From the NCBI GenBank assembly GCA_030560485.1, contig JAKTTS010000012.1, positions 1 to 64,000 of the forward strand: a stretch of 64,000 nucleotides of DNA, written 5' to 3'. Position numbers and translations under genes: made by a program. Shown piece after piece: positions 38,397 through 47,636 of the stretch. This stretch comes from Ascoidea tarda (nom. inval.) (taxonomy: Eukaryota > Ascomycota > Saccharomycetes > Ascoideales > Ascoideaceae). Under the pieces are notes generated by a model. It had not been told where the DNA came from. It saw only the letters and a program-made list of their open reading frames with translations, and searched no databases. Each line of letters starts with the position of its first letter. Within the stretch, counting starts at the first letter, position 1.

Positions 38397-39605
38397 TTAG
38401 GAAGAGAATTTCGGTTTTCCACTGGCAGGATCAATCAACGATTCTTCACTGTCCTGGGGTCCTGGTCCAACCTGGGTTAGGATCACTCTGGAAATTCCAT
38501 CTTTAATTGAATAATCGATTTCTTCGTCGCTTAAGATAAGCTGGCCTTTTGAGTATTCTTGGTTCTTGAAATCAAATTTTTGGGCATCCCATCCTGTAAC
38601 CTCGCTTAAAATCTTGTAGAAGACATTTAAAATTGTCTTTTCATTTTCTTCCTCATAATATAACACAGCATTTGGCCCAGCATCAAATGTATATGCGACT
38701 ATAATCTTGCCATTTTCCTTAACGCTTTTCTCGTTGATTAAATGAACCAATCTAATAATTCTTCTTGAATAGTCATTGAGATAAAAAATTGGTGGATAAG
38801 AATCTAAACATGTGGAATGAAATGAATTTGAATCTTTCATAGTCAATTCAGCAAATTTATTGAAATCCTTTTCTAAAATACTTTTTTTCATCTCTTCAAA
38901 TCTTTGAGGAACAACATTATTGATTCTGTATTTAAATAAATCTGATGTTTTAACAGTCAATTGCATCCCTGAGGTTGATGAAACATCTTTTTTGTGGGCG
39001 CTAACAACTAAAATCAACGCCTTAATATTTGGCCAATGTTCCAATGGTGCAATTTCAACTGCTTTTGAGTCTTCTCCATTACTTAACTCTCCCATTTCCC
39101 ATGCGACGTATCCACCGAACAATGACCTGCATGCTGATCCTGATCCCTTTCTAGCAATTTTCGATATCTCAGATAAAGAATCTGGTAATTCATACAATTT
39201 TGAAATAGCCTTAACTAGCGCTGACAACCCAGCTGCAGATGATGCTAACCCAGCTGCTGTTGGAAAATTATTTTCAGACACAATCAATAAATTCAATTGA
39301 CTTAATTTGGGTAAGTGTTCATTTCCTTTAGAATTCTCAACTTTTTGACGCAATTTTTTCAAATCTTTCAAAACTTCAATTAATCTTGGTGTCTCCACGG
39401 ATTCCAATTTCCTGTTTAAAAATAATCTGTTGGATTCATATTCTTCTGAACAAGCAGCTGAAGTTAATGTTCTGAGATCGTTTTGACTCAAAGTAACCGA
39501 AATCGACGAATTGGTTGGTAAATTCAACTTAGTATCTCTTTTGCCCCAATATTTAAGAGTTGCAATGTTAACTGGAGAAGTAACTGTAGCTGTATAAACT
39601 GTCAT
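38397..39605 (-). CDS. MVD1: Mvd1/Erg19, mevalonate diphosphate decarboxylase
   Basis: A 402-residue protein (S. cerevisiae 396). The GHMP kinase fold begins with the family start TVTSPVNIATLKYWGKRD, followed by LNLPTNSSISVTL. The phosphate-binding loop reads PTAAGLASSAAGLSAL, then KGSGSACRSLFGGYVAW, and the catalytic region near TFDAGPNAVLYY is intact. The enzyme converts mevalonate diphosphate plus ATP to isopentenyl diphosphate, CO2, ADP and phosphate in the cytosol, the last step of the mevalonate pathway feeding ergosterol and ubiquinone side chains. COQ1, which uses the products, lies 8 kb away but is not in an operon sense linked. No in-frame CTG codon was found on inspection. Confidence 0.97.
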   Translation of the reverse strand: MTVYTATVTSPVNIATLKYWGKRDTKLNLPTNSSISVTLSQNDLRTLTSAACSEEYESNRLFLNRKLESVETPRLIEVLKDLKKLRQKVENSKGNEHLPKLSQLNLLIVSENNFPTAAGLASSAAGLSALVKAISKLYELPDSLSEISKIARKGSGSACRSLFGGYVAWEMGELSNGEDSKAVEIAPLEHWPNIKALILVVSAHKKDVSSTSGMQLTVKTSDLFKYRINNVVPQRFEEMKKSILEKDFNKFAELTMKDSNSFHSTCLDSYPPIFYLNDYSRRIIRLVHLINEKSVKENGKIIVAYTFDAGPNAVLYYEEENEKTILNVFYKILSEVTGWDAQKFDFKNQEYSKGQLILSDEEIDYSIKDGISRVILTQVGPGPQDSEESLIDPASGKPKFSS

Positions 39606-40104
39606 GTCGGATTAGAAATTAGAAATTAAAAATTAAAAATAGTAAACCAACAAATAATTCAGAGAATGATAAAAAACCCTGGGAAGATGGCAAAGGATAT
39701 GATATGGCAAAAAAAATAGGAGAGATAAATGAAAAATCAAACCTCAGACAATCTTTCCACCTTTATATCGTTTTCTCGAAATGTGAAAGTTAAACGAGTT
39801 TTAGCTTTGTTTTTTTGCTCGTATCTCATCGCGTTTCTGGGCCAATCAGAGCGCTCTCTACCCCTGTTCGACTTTTCTACGTCGCTTTTGTTCTTTCATC
39901 GTAGAACAGATTGAATTGAGATAATAATATATAATCGAAACAATAAAAACAATAGAAATAAAAATAGTCAGAATAATAAAAAACATTAATAAAAACACAA
40001 AAAATACTAATAAAAACACTAAATTATGAATGATAAATTATATATAAATAAAGTCATGAGCAAAGTTCAATCCATGTTGTTTTTTTTTTGATTTTTTTTG
40101 GATT
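39606..40104. other. Promoter of MVD1 and 3' flank of TUP1
   Basis: About 500 bp. A C/G-richer stretch near 39830-39890 lies in the MVD1 upstream region. The part next to TUP1 is made of A-rich simple sequence (AATAAAAAC-like repeats at 39960-40020). I see no gene. Confidence 0.5.
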
Positions 40105-42486
40105 CTATTGGTTGAAATCTCTTTTATATTTCCAGATTCTGGCTTTGCAATCACCACTACCTGTGGCAAAATATCCATTGCCACTAATGCCATTGTTACT
40201 GACACATACACTAATAACAGAGTTTCTATGCCCTTGCAACATGAATAATGGATCTCCCGAGGTCTTATCCCAGAAGATAACTCCTCTGTCTTTACTTCCA
40301 CTTAAAATATATTCGTTGTCTGGTGTAGAACAGACACTTAAAACAAAATCCTTATGTCCACGATAAGTGACCTCGCATTTGACATTAGCCTTATTAGTAG
40401 TACCGTTTTTATTGGTATCCAATGCCCATAATTTAACCGTAGTATCTAAGGAACCGGAGGTGATTTCTTTACCATCATGAGTAAATTGAACTGAATAAAC
40501 ACTGTCTTTGTGACCATTGTTTAGTTCAGCCCCATCTAACCTATCAACTAAGAAACCAGACGATGCATTCCATACTCTAACAATCCTATCTAAAGAACCT
40601 GCTGCAATCAATGAAGAGTCTGGGGATACTGCAACAGTTGTGACACCATCTTCAATAGCTAAAGTTAATGAAGTTTGACTGGTATTTAAATCCCAAATTC
40701 TCACTGATTTATCACCAGAACCAGAGACTAATTTTGTACCATCTGGGAAATAATCCAATGAATAAATATCTTGTTCATGCCCTTTTAAGTATTGGATAAC
40801 ACTTCTTGAACTTAAATCCCAAATTCTGATTAATTTATCTTCAGCACCCGTAGCAAGATATTTGCCATCAGGAGAGAATGTAACAGCTCTAATGTACAAA
40901 TCTCCATTGTTAGCCTCAGGGTTAGCTGCATTAGAAGGAGCGCCATTGGTGCCATTAAGAAAATTGCCATCATCAGTTAATCTTGCAACTAATTGACCAG
41001 ATTCAACACCATAAATTTGAGCTGATTTATTGCAACCTGTGGCCAAGTATTTACCATCTCTTGAAAATCTAACACAGCAAACAACCGAATTATGGTCAAA
41101 TGAGTGAACAAGATCAACGTCTAAAGTTTTTGGTAATGCTGGATTATATAAGACATAAAATTCATGTGTTTGTTTTTTCCATTGTTCGGGTACTAATTGA
41201 GCATCTAATTCTTTCAAAAAGGTTGGAATTGGTTTATCAGATATAGATTGTTGAGAATCAGCTGAATTTGGAGCTTGAATGATTTGTTGGTTTGTTTGAA
41301 GTTGATTTGGTTGATTGTTTGAAGCTTGAGCTACATTCTGTGTTGTTTGAAGTTGATTTGAAGGCTGTTGTTGTTGTAATTGAGGAGTTTGTGGAGGAGG
41401 CAATTGAGTGGGGGATTGTTGTGTTTGCTGCAAGGACAGTTGTTGAGAATTTTGAGAAGTTTGAAGTTGTTGGGGTGGAATGGAAGATAATTGTTCAGGT
41501 TTGGGAGTAATTGTATGTAAAGTTAATAAAGAAGGATTATTTTGTTGTTGTTGTTGTTGTTGTTGCAGTTGTGGCTGACCAAGGTTTTGAGTATTAGCTG
41601 ATTGATTAATAGTTTGTAACAAGGACAGCTTTGGAGTATTTTGAGATTGAACTTGAGAAATTGAAGGCAACTGTTGAGGTGAAGATTGTTGAGGAGCAGA
41701 AGGAATAGGTTGAGGAGGTGGACCACCAGGTTGCTGCAGTTGTTGTGGCTGTTGCAGTTGTTGGGAAGAAACAGGTATAGGTAAAGAAGATGAATTATTA
41801 ATTATATTTGATTGAGGAGGAGCACCGGGTTGAGGTAAAGATTGAGAAGGAGTTGAAGAATTAAAATATTTTGATAAGTCATAAGCTGGTTTTTGTGGGA
41901 AATTAGGACTTTGTTGTGGACCGGATTGAGAAATAGGATGTAATTGAGGAGGAGGTTGTTGTTGTTGTTGCAATTGAGGAGGTTGATTGTTTAAAATAGA
42001 TTGACGAGAAGGAGCGCGATCTTGTTGTTGTTGCTGTTGTTGCTGAAGGACTTGTTGTTGTTGAGCCTGTTGTTGGACTTGTTGTTGTTGTGCCTGTTGT
42101 TGAAGTGCCTGTTGTTGTTGTACTTGTGCTTGTTGTTGAGCTTGTTGTTGTTGAGCTTGAGATTGAGCAACGGCAGCAGCGTTTTGTTGGTTATGATATT
42201 GTAACTGAGAAGATTGACGGTCTCTTTGTTCAAGTTCAGCTTTTAATCTTGAGATATCTTCCTCATATTGACGTTTTATTCTTTCATGAGTTTGTTGTAA
42301 GTTATAAACAGTGCTTCTAATATCTCTTAATTCTGCCACTTGTTTATTATATTTGCCTTCACTTTCATCTTTATGAAGTCTAAAAGCTTCGTTTTTAACC
42401 TGATCAAATTCTTGTCTAATGGCCTCCAATAATTCGTTTAATCTTTGATCAAGATGTAAAGGAGGTCTTTGTTGTTGGTAGGACAT
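40105..42486 (-). CDS. TUP1: Tup1, WD40 general transcriptional co-repressor
   Basis: A 793-residue protein (S. cerevisiae 713). The N-terminal coiled tetramerisation domain (about 10-80; [20 protein letters not shown], then [20 protein letters not shown]) binds Cyc8/Ssn6. A long Gln/Pro-rich linker (about 95-410) follows, then seven WD40 blades from about residue 455 ([20 protein letters not shown], ... [12 protein letters not shown], ... DKSVRIWDL, ... DTTVKLWAL, ... KARIWKY). Tup1-Cyc8 is brought to promoters by specific DNA-binding proteins and represses glucose-, mating-, hypoxia- and filamentation-linked genes. Several in-frame CTG codons occur, but those I found lie in the Gln-rich linker. 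The 1.7 kb upstream has no other gene, fitting a heavily regulated promoter. Confidence 0.96.
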   Translation of the reverse strand: MSYQQQRPPLHLDQRLNELLEAIRQEFDQVKNEAFRLHKDESEGKYNKQVAELRDIRSTVYNLQQTHERIKRQYEEDISRLKAELEQRDRQSSQLQYHNQQNAAAVAQSQAQQQQAQQQAQVQQQQALQQQAQQQQVQQQAQQQQVLQQQQQQQQDRAPSRQSILNNQPPQLQQQQQPPPQLHPISQSGPQQSPNFPQKPAYDLSKYFNSSTPSQSLPQPGAPPQSNIINNSSSLPIPVSSQQLQQPQQLQQPGGPPPQPIPSAPQQSSPQQLPSISQVQSQNTPKLSLLQTINQSANTQNLGQPQLQQQQQQQQNNPSLLTLHTITPKPEQLSSIPPQQLQTSQNSQQLSLQQTQQSPTQLPPPQTPQLQQQQPSNQLQTTQNVAQASNNQPNQLQTNQQIIQAPNSADSQQSISDKPIPTFLKELDAQLVPEQWKKQTHEFYVLYNPALPKTLDVDLVHSFDHNSVVCCVRFSRDGKYLATGCNKSAQIYGVESGQLVARLTDDGNFLNGTNGAPSNAANPEANNGDLYIRAVTFSPDGKYLATGAEDKLIRIWDLSSRSVIQYLKGHEQDIYSLDYFPDGTKLVSGSGDKSVRIWDLNTSQTSLTLAIEDGVTTVAVSPDSSLIAAGSLDRIVRVWNASSGFLVDRLDGAELNNGHKDSVYSVQFTHDGKEITSGSLDTTVKLWALDTNKNGTTNKANVKCEVTYRGHKDFVLSVCSTPDNEYILSGSKDRGVIFWDKTSGDPLFMLQGHRNSVISVCVSNNGISGNGYFATGSGDCKARIWKYKRDFNQ

Positions 42487-43144
42487 TTTGAGAAGAAGTT
42501 GATGGACTGTTTGAAGTTTACGAGGTTTTGCAAGTTTTTAGAGTTAAAGAAACACGTAATTAATTAGGTAAGTCTTGACTTTAGAGAAAAAAAATTGTTT
42601 TTATAAAAATAATTGGTTCAAAGTTGTTTATGATTATTTTTAAGTTCCTAGTTATCGTTGTCTTATAAGTATAATTAATTTTAATCGGTATTAGTTAAAT
42701 TATAGCTGATAAGAATGAATATTTTCTGTTGAGAAAAAGAAAGATTGACAAGTAAGGAAGGAGCGAAATAAAGCAAGTCACAAGAATGACAGAATATTCG
42801 CCAAATAAATCAATTGACAAAAATTTGAAAGCAAAACAGAGAGAATTTAACACTAGTATTAACCAGTATAATAAGAAACCAGATAGCAATATAAGGATAC
42901 AAATTATTGGTGAGCAGACACTTATCAAGGGATGAAGAAAAAATAAAGGAAAAAAAGAAGCAGGGCAGGAAAAATAAAGCAGATTTTGACGAGCCAAAAT
43001 CCTGACCGGGGCACACAACCAGCGCGTGGGATAAAATCTGGAATCTGGAATCTGGGTTCTGGGCTCTGGCATTTAGATCCACCGCAAAGGAACCACAGAA
43101 GCTGCTGGAAGATGCAGGTGTACTGATGCCAGGGTAATTATGTA

Positions 43145-43152
43145 GCACGTGC
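43145..43152. promoter_or_regulatory. GCACGTGC palindrome upstream of TUP1
   Basis: A third exact copy of the octamer, about 660 bp before the TUP1 start, in a GC-rich island. It is a potential bHLH-factor site. Confidence 0.4.
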
Positions 43153-44047
43153 ATCGAAAGCTGTACTGTTTTGCGTGCGGACCTTCGTGGGTCGTAACCG
43201 TAGGGCTTCCTATATTCCAATTCTCAGGGGCTTACACTCCAAGACCGTAACTTAGGGCTTTTTATGTAAACACGAAGAGAACTAGAAAATGTATTGGAAG
43301 ACTTGGTCCCTTTCTTTTGAAATTGGTCAAATTACAACGCTTTTTATATAATTCTATATGGGTCTAAAGTAGTTCATAATTGATAAAAATAAAATTTTAT
43401 AATTGTAGTTGTTTTGCTTCCTCTGCTGTTCTCGCAGCCAATTTTCGGATGTATCGTTTTTCTGGCTGCACGAACTGGCTTCGGAGCAATCTAGAACTAT
43501 ATTGTAGCCCTAGAGAAGAGTGGTACAAACGGTACAAAGCTTGTTGTATATTTGAATGCGTTAACACACAGGCTGTTCTCGAACGTTTGAGAAGGTCCAC
43601 TGGTTCGATGTTGTGGTGAGAGCTGATACAATGATTGGTGTTGTCTGAAAGCTATGGTCAAGCTCTTTTCTTTGAGTTTGGGTGTGTTGGTTTCCAGTTT
43701 TCAGAACTCCCTGTGAGCAAGGAAACAGTCCCGGCATCTGGGCATCGGTTAATTGAACAGTCCTATGCTTTATGTTGGTACGCTGGTCAATAGTCCAATA
43801 AGGAGATTTTTATGTGGTAATAAAGAGAGTGGGCAGTCACCAAATGAGAACAGCACTCGATTGGTTACTTCAGCAAAAGATGGCATGTCTTCAAAAGAAC
43901 ATCACATCATAAAAACAAACAAAAGGCAAGAAGTGGAAGAGCGCGGAAACCAGTGATGCGGCTGGGGATAAGGTCATCAAGGCAGAACAAAAAGATGATG
44001 CTGTGGCAAAGCGTGAAAAGTATGGGGTAAAACAAATCGAAGTTTCA

Positions 44048-44055
44048 TATAAAAG
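44048..44055 (+). promoter_or_regulatory. TATA box of the STF2/TMA10-like gene
   Basis: TATAAAAG lies 184 bp before the start codon, followed at once by GCCAAT. TATA-containing promoters in yeasts are typical of stress-induced genes, which suits a hydrophilin. Confidence 0.5.
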
Positions 44056-44128
44056 CCAATCTCTTGCTAAATGTCATTCTATATTGATTAGTCCATTATC
44101 AAACAACTCAATTCAATTTTATTCTCAA

Positions 44129-44190
44129 TCCAATTCCAATTCCAATTCCAATTCCAACTATTATTATTACTATTACTATTACTATTACTT
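44129..44190 (+). repeat. Two adjoining microsatellites in the STF2/TMA10 promoter
   Basis: CAATTC repeated about five times (44129-44158) is followed directly by TATTAC-type repeats (44160-44190), 50-110 bp before the start codon. Confidence 0.8.
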
Positions 44191-44238
44191 CAAATTCACT
44201 CGACTATTATACTGCTCAATTACACATAACACTTCATA

Positions 44239-44484
44239 ATGGGTAAAACTAATAAATGGCAAATAAATGATGGAGGGGAACCAAAGTATTTCACGCACAA
44301 CCACCCAAATCAAGATCCAACCAAAATCAAGAAAAATGGTGCAGGAAAGAGCAATTGGGGCACTTCAGAAGATGAATTCACCGAATTGGTAGATGAAGGT
44401 TTGGTTAATTCATTCAAAACAAGAAGAGGTTCTAACCATATTCAAAATTCAAAAAAATTCGACGAATTGTCTAAATTACACTAA
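44239..44484 (+). CDS. STF2: Stf2/Tma10-family hydrophilin
   Basis: An 81-residue basic, hydrophilic protein. It shares with S. cerevisiae Stf2 (84) and Tma10 (86) the start TNKW, the block PKYFTHNHPNQDPTKIKKNG, the GKSNWGTSEDEFTELVDEG segment (yeast GKGNWGKPGDEIDDLIDNG) and RRGSNHIQNSKKF near the end. Stf2 was described as a stabilising factor of the inhibited mitochondrial F1Fo-ATPase and as an antioxidant hydrophilin needed for desiccation tolerance; Tma10 associates with ribosomes. One gene here probably corresponds to both. There is no presequence or membrane span. It is convergent with the cysteine-rich gene downstream (308 bp between stops). Confidence 0.92.
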   Translation: MGKTNKWQINDGGEPKYFTHNHPNQDPTKIKKNGAGKSNWGTSEDEFTELVDEGLVNSFKTRRGSNHIQNSKKFDELSKLH

Positions 44485-44792
44485 TAGTTACAAAGATTAT
44501 AAACTATGGAACTTATGATACAAAATTTTCAATTCAAAATTTATTTTTATTTTTACTTTTATTTTTACTAAGTCTATCTCTCTACCATTGATTGGTAACT
44601 TGCTTTTTTATTTATTTTTTCATTTCCTTACTGTTTTTTTGTTATTTTATGTTTTTTTTGATGATTTATATAGCTATTAATAAACTAATTTATATTAGAT
44701 TATGTAAAAAGTTAAAAGATATATTACCGCTCCTATGTTATAGTATGTCATATTATATTATATTATGTTATTTTCCGAATAGTTCATTGTAA
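44485..44792. other. Convergent intergenic region, STF2/TMA10 / cysteine-rich gene
   Basis: 308 bp, T-rich on the plus strand, with TATTATATTATATTATG-like simple sequence near 44750-44770. It is suited to 3' end formation. I see nothing else. Confidence 0.5.
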
Positions 44793-45278
44793 TTATTTGC
44801 TGCATTTGCAAGTATTTTCTTTACAATGACAATCGTCAGCAGCAGTTTTATTAGTTGAACAAGTACATGATCCAAGATCTGTTTTACCTATTTGTGTTTT
44901 GCCGATTTCTGTTTTACCGATTTCTGTCTTGCCAACCTCTGTCTTACCACTCTTGTCAAGATTCAATGCTTCTTTTACTTGACAGTGTTGACATTTACAA
45001 TTGTCTTCACAAGTATTGCATTTATCACATTTACCTTTTTTAGCGCCGACACTTTTACCAACTTTTTTCTTGTTATTATCACAACCACATGATGATAATT
45101 GACCCAATTCAGTTTTACCAACATATTTTTTTCCACTATCACTCTGTTTCTCTGAACAATAAGAGCACTTGCATTGCTTTTCACAGGTACATTTTATATC
45201 AGAATTAAATTCAGTTTTTCCAATTGGCTTACCTCCTTTCAATGATGAACATGGACAGTTTGGGTTTTCTGATGACAT
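44793..45278 (-). CDS. Novel metallothionein-like cysteine-rich protein with GKTE-repeat spacers
   Basis: A 161-residue protein with 21 cysteines and no aromatic core. Cys clusters follow metallothionein style: an N-terminal NCPC; KCTCEKQCKCSYC (about 29-41); SSCGC; KCDKCNTCEDNCKCQHC (about 83-99); GSCTC; and CHCKENTCKC at the end. The two longest clusters share the frame C-x(1-2)-C-x(0-2)-C-E-x(2)-C-K-C-x(2)-C. Between the clusters run repeats of GKTE/GKTQ/GKTD: isolated copies near residues 20 and 54, and five in tandem at about 111-135 (GKTEVGKTEIGKTEIGKTQI). I know no family with this spacer. The likely role is binding Cu(I), Zn(II) or Cd(II) in the cytosol, by analogy with Cup1/Crs5. No signal peptide or membrane span is present. 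It lies in a different place from the tiny metallothionein-like ORF at 7.9 kb. Confidence 0.8.
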   Translation of the reverse strand: MSSENPNCPCSSLKGGKPIGKTEFNSDIKCTCEKQCKCSYCSEKQSDSGKKYVGKTELGQLSSCGCDNNKKKVGKSVGAKKGKCDKCNTCEDNCKCQHCQVKEALNLDKSGKTEVGKTEIGKTEIGKTQIGKTDLGSCTCSTNKTAADDCHCKENTCKCSK

Positions 45279-46167
45279 TGTTATGTGTTGTAATTAAGAA
45301 AGATATTGTTATAGAAAATCTGATATAATTCAATTGCTTTTAGTAATTTTGAGAAAAGAAAAACAAAAACAAAAACTAATTGAAAGAAAGGGCGATTTAC
45401 AAATATCAGAAATCTCGCTTGAATTTATATCAAAGGATCATTCTAAATGAGTGATTAACGCTTCAAGAGATTTTTGCTACCTGCATCAAAGCACCTTTTT
45501 TTCTTGTGCATCTTCTCTATTTGATCATATTTTCCTTGTTGCTTTTCAACCTAACCTAAATTTTGTGCTCATCCATTTTACGCTCTTCGACGTCTTCGAC
45601 TGTTGTTCGGACTGTTCTCCGATTGTTCTCCGATTGCCTTTTGAAACATCCACCCCTCAAGGTTTATCAAAGCACGTCAAACTCAGCACAACTCCGAAAC
45701 ACACCAACAAACTCCGCGCTTTGGCATTCTCGCAAAGCTGGTCCCATGCTCTTCAGGAAGTTTCAAATATATTTCAGTAATCTGTTCAGCACCATTGAAA
45801 CAAACCACAGGTGTGTCTGATTCGCTTTGCTATCTGCTTTCAAAATAAATTAAGGGCAGTGTATCATTGCTATTATCACATAAATATTTGAGAAATGGTT
45901 AATAGTTAATATCAATTTCAATCTCTTTTCCAAAGCACAACCTAGCCCAAATGTCATCAACCGATATTTTGTTCCACATTAGTCATAAAAATAGTACTCT
46001 AAACAATAAAAATAGAAAAAATAATTTACAGGCAACAATTATCTCCTTAAAGTTATTTGATTTAATCTTTTTCACAAACAACAGTGATACTATCTCCACC
46101 AGAGCAATTCGGTACAATAAAAGAATTTACAATAATACATTTGAATACTAATCACATCGATTTATTT
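45279..46167. other. Upstream region of the cysteine-rich gene
   Basis: About 890 bp. Frames around 45451-45820 are open, but with GTG or other non-ATG starts and no recognisable product. A 66-codon ATG frame at 45951-46151 has no family resemblance. I see no RNA gene. Metal-response elements were not recognised. Confidence 0.4.
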
Positions 46168-46440
46168 ATGACACAATTTTTAAACTTTTCAGCCCAGCTA
46201 TTATTGACTGACGAGGAAATCAATATGACTAGTCAATTTTATATTTAGCTATTAGCACAAAAAAGGAGTTTAAAATTGTCACTATTAACAATTTTGCACC
46301 CAAATTATGAATGGTTGTTAAATGGAATTGTTAGGATCCTCAATTATCTAATACTAGACAATTCTGGTGCATTAACATCGTTTCATTATAAAAGCCTAAG
46401 TTATGCTACTCAATCTGGTTGGGTTTATTTTTATGTCTGA
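46168..46440 (+). pseudogene. Unidentified gene relic with one internal stop
   Basis: From an ATG at 46168 a 91-codon stretch is open except for a TAG at 46246-46248. It reads MTQFLNFSAQLLLTDEEINM before the stop, and SLLTILHPNYEWLLNGIVRI and NYLILDNSGALTSFHYKSL after it. Composition is protein-like, not low-complexity. It directly precedes the LRR relic and could be the decayed N-terminal part of the same gene. The family is unknown. Confidence 0.35.
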
Positions 46441-46498
46441 TGTCAAATTTGAAACACTCGAGTTTTAGCTAATATTGTTTGTGGGATGTTGAGCTTTT

Positions 46499-46860
46499 TT
46501 GAATTTAGTGACTCTACCTTCTTTTAATTGGCCTTCAAGTTTTACTTATAACGGCACTTTTTTACATTCGAGATTTCTCAACCACTCAAAACATTTAAAT
46601 TTATCCAACAATAAAATTCAGGTACTTAAAAATCTATCAAACCTATTAAATTTGGTAAAATTAAACCTATCTTTTAATAAAATTACCAGAATTGAGAATT
46701 TTTTTGATTGACAGACTTAAAACTTCCAGACCTATTCAAAAATCAAATCGAAAGAATATAAAATCTATCTGGTTTGATAAGTTCGAAAGCATCAAACTTG
46801 AAAGGAAATAAAATTAGTACCATTGGTATTTACACCATTCTTAAAGGTTTGATTTTTTAA
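46499..46860 (+). pseudogene. Decayed SDS22-type leucine-rich-repeat gene fragment
   Basis: An open stretch without ATG ends at 46711. It contains SKHLNLSNNKIQVLKNLSNL and NLVKLNLSFNKITRIENFFD, two canonical SDS22-type repeats. After the stop, in another frame, degenerate repeats continue (KNQIERI, a stop, NLSGL, then SNLKGNKISTIGIYTI) to about 46860. Several stops and shifts show that it is not a working gene. It is the second such relic in the window, resembling the one at 1-870, and suggests a family of LRR genes that duplicates and decays. Confidence 0.65.
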
Positions 46861-47636
46861 GATTATCCTGCAACGATTTTTAACAATTCAATTTTTTTTA
46901 TCACTTTGAACAATCTTCAAATTTAATCTTTAGATCTATGGATGGATCTCGATTAATAACCTTTACATATCCCAAAGATGAGAAGATATTGATAAAATTT
47001 CCTTTAAAGTCCGATTATTTGAAAACTTGTTTAACTTAGGAACAGACGTTTTAAAAGAAGACATAAAAAAGGAAATAATAACATAGATTAACCATATGTA
47101 GACATGTATAAAAATACATCAATTAAATAAAAATCTTTTCATTCTTGATATTGCTTTGGTCAACATTGTTATAACGAATCCATAGAAAGACGTATTTATA
47201 CGGCAAAGAATTTTGGGGCAATGGAGCCGAGTCTCCGCCGAAGTCATCAGACACTCACGGCATTTCAACAAAGAACAATAAATAACAAATGCGGTATGTA
47301 GCCTCTACTGCCGGTTCTTGAAAGCCATAAACGTGCGGCCGATCCGTTTTATACTGCTGTAAGATAAAAACAGACAAAGGAGGCATGTTCAAAATCAGCC
47401 GAAGTGAAAAATTTCAAATTAATAGCCGCTTTTGTAAAATTTCACTACTCTTCGTACCGTAAGAAGCGTGATTAACTAATCACTAGAACATCTCTCGCAC
47501 CATAGCAATGGTAGATTTTTATTTGAAATATACTTCAACGAATCAAAACGGGAAAAAAAATTCCTTCTCATCAGCAAACAATCTCTTCGAATTTGTACAT
47601 TTTTTTGACTTTTAAATTACCAGTTTTCAATCCATA
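46861..47636 (+). other. Upstream region of COQ1
   Basis: Begins with AT-rich DNA containing a 34-codon ATG frame (46934-47038, MDGSRLITFTYPKDEKILIK...), possibly another piece of the LRR relic. A GC-richer stretch follows at 47215-47350, then AT-rich DNA up to the COQ1 start. No firm regulatory site was recognised. Confidence 0.4.

Larger units (their letters stand above)
42487..44238. other. Long intergenic region between TUP1 and STF2/TMA10
   Basis: 1.75 kb without a recognisable gene. Contents: an AT-rich leader region of TUP1; a GC-richer island at about 42990-43260, with TCTGGAATCTGGAATCTGGG-like short repeats near 43035-43070 and a GCACGTGC palindrome at 43145-43152; a mixed-composition stretch at 43400-43960, where short open frames lack ATG starts or family matches; and simple repeats near 44130-44190. 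An unannotated non-coding RNA is possible but nothing shows it. Confidence 0.45.

Noticed and set aside
43380-43619. 79-codon frame in the TUP1 upstream region, Cys- and Arg-rich
   Set aside because: No ATG start, irregular Cys spacing and an equally open complementary frame; it is not comparable with the metallothionein-like genes.
44647-44657. Match to the 11-bp yeast ARS core consensus (TTTTATGTTTT)
   Set aside because: Such matches are common by chance in AT-rich DNA and no further origin element was visible.
45451-45780. 109-codon frame upstream of the cysteine-rich gene
   Set aside because: It begins with GTG and has no recognisable motif. The overlapping +1 frame is equally open.
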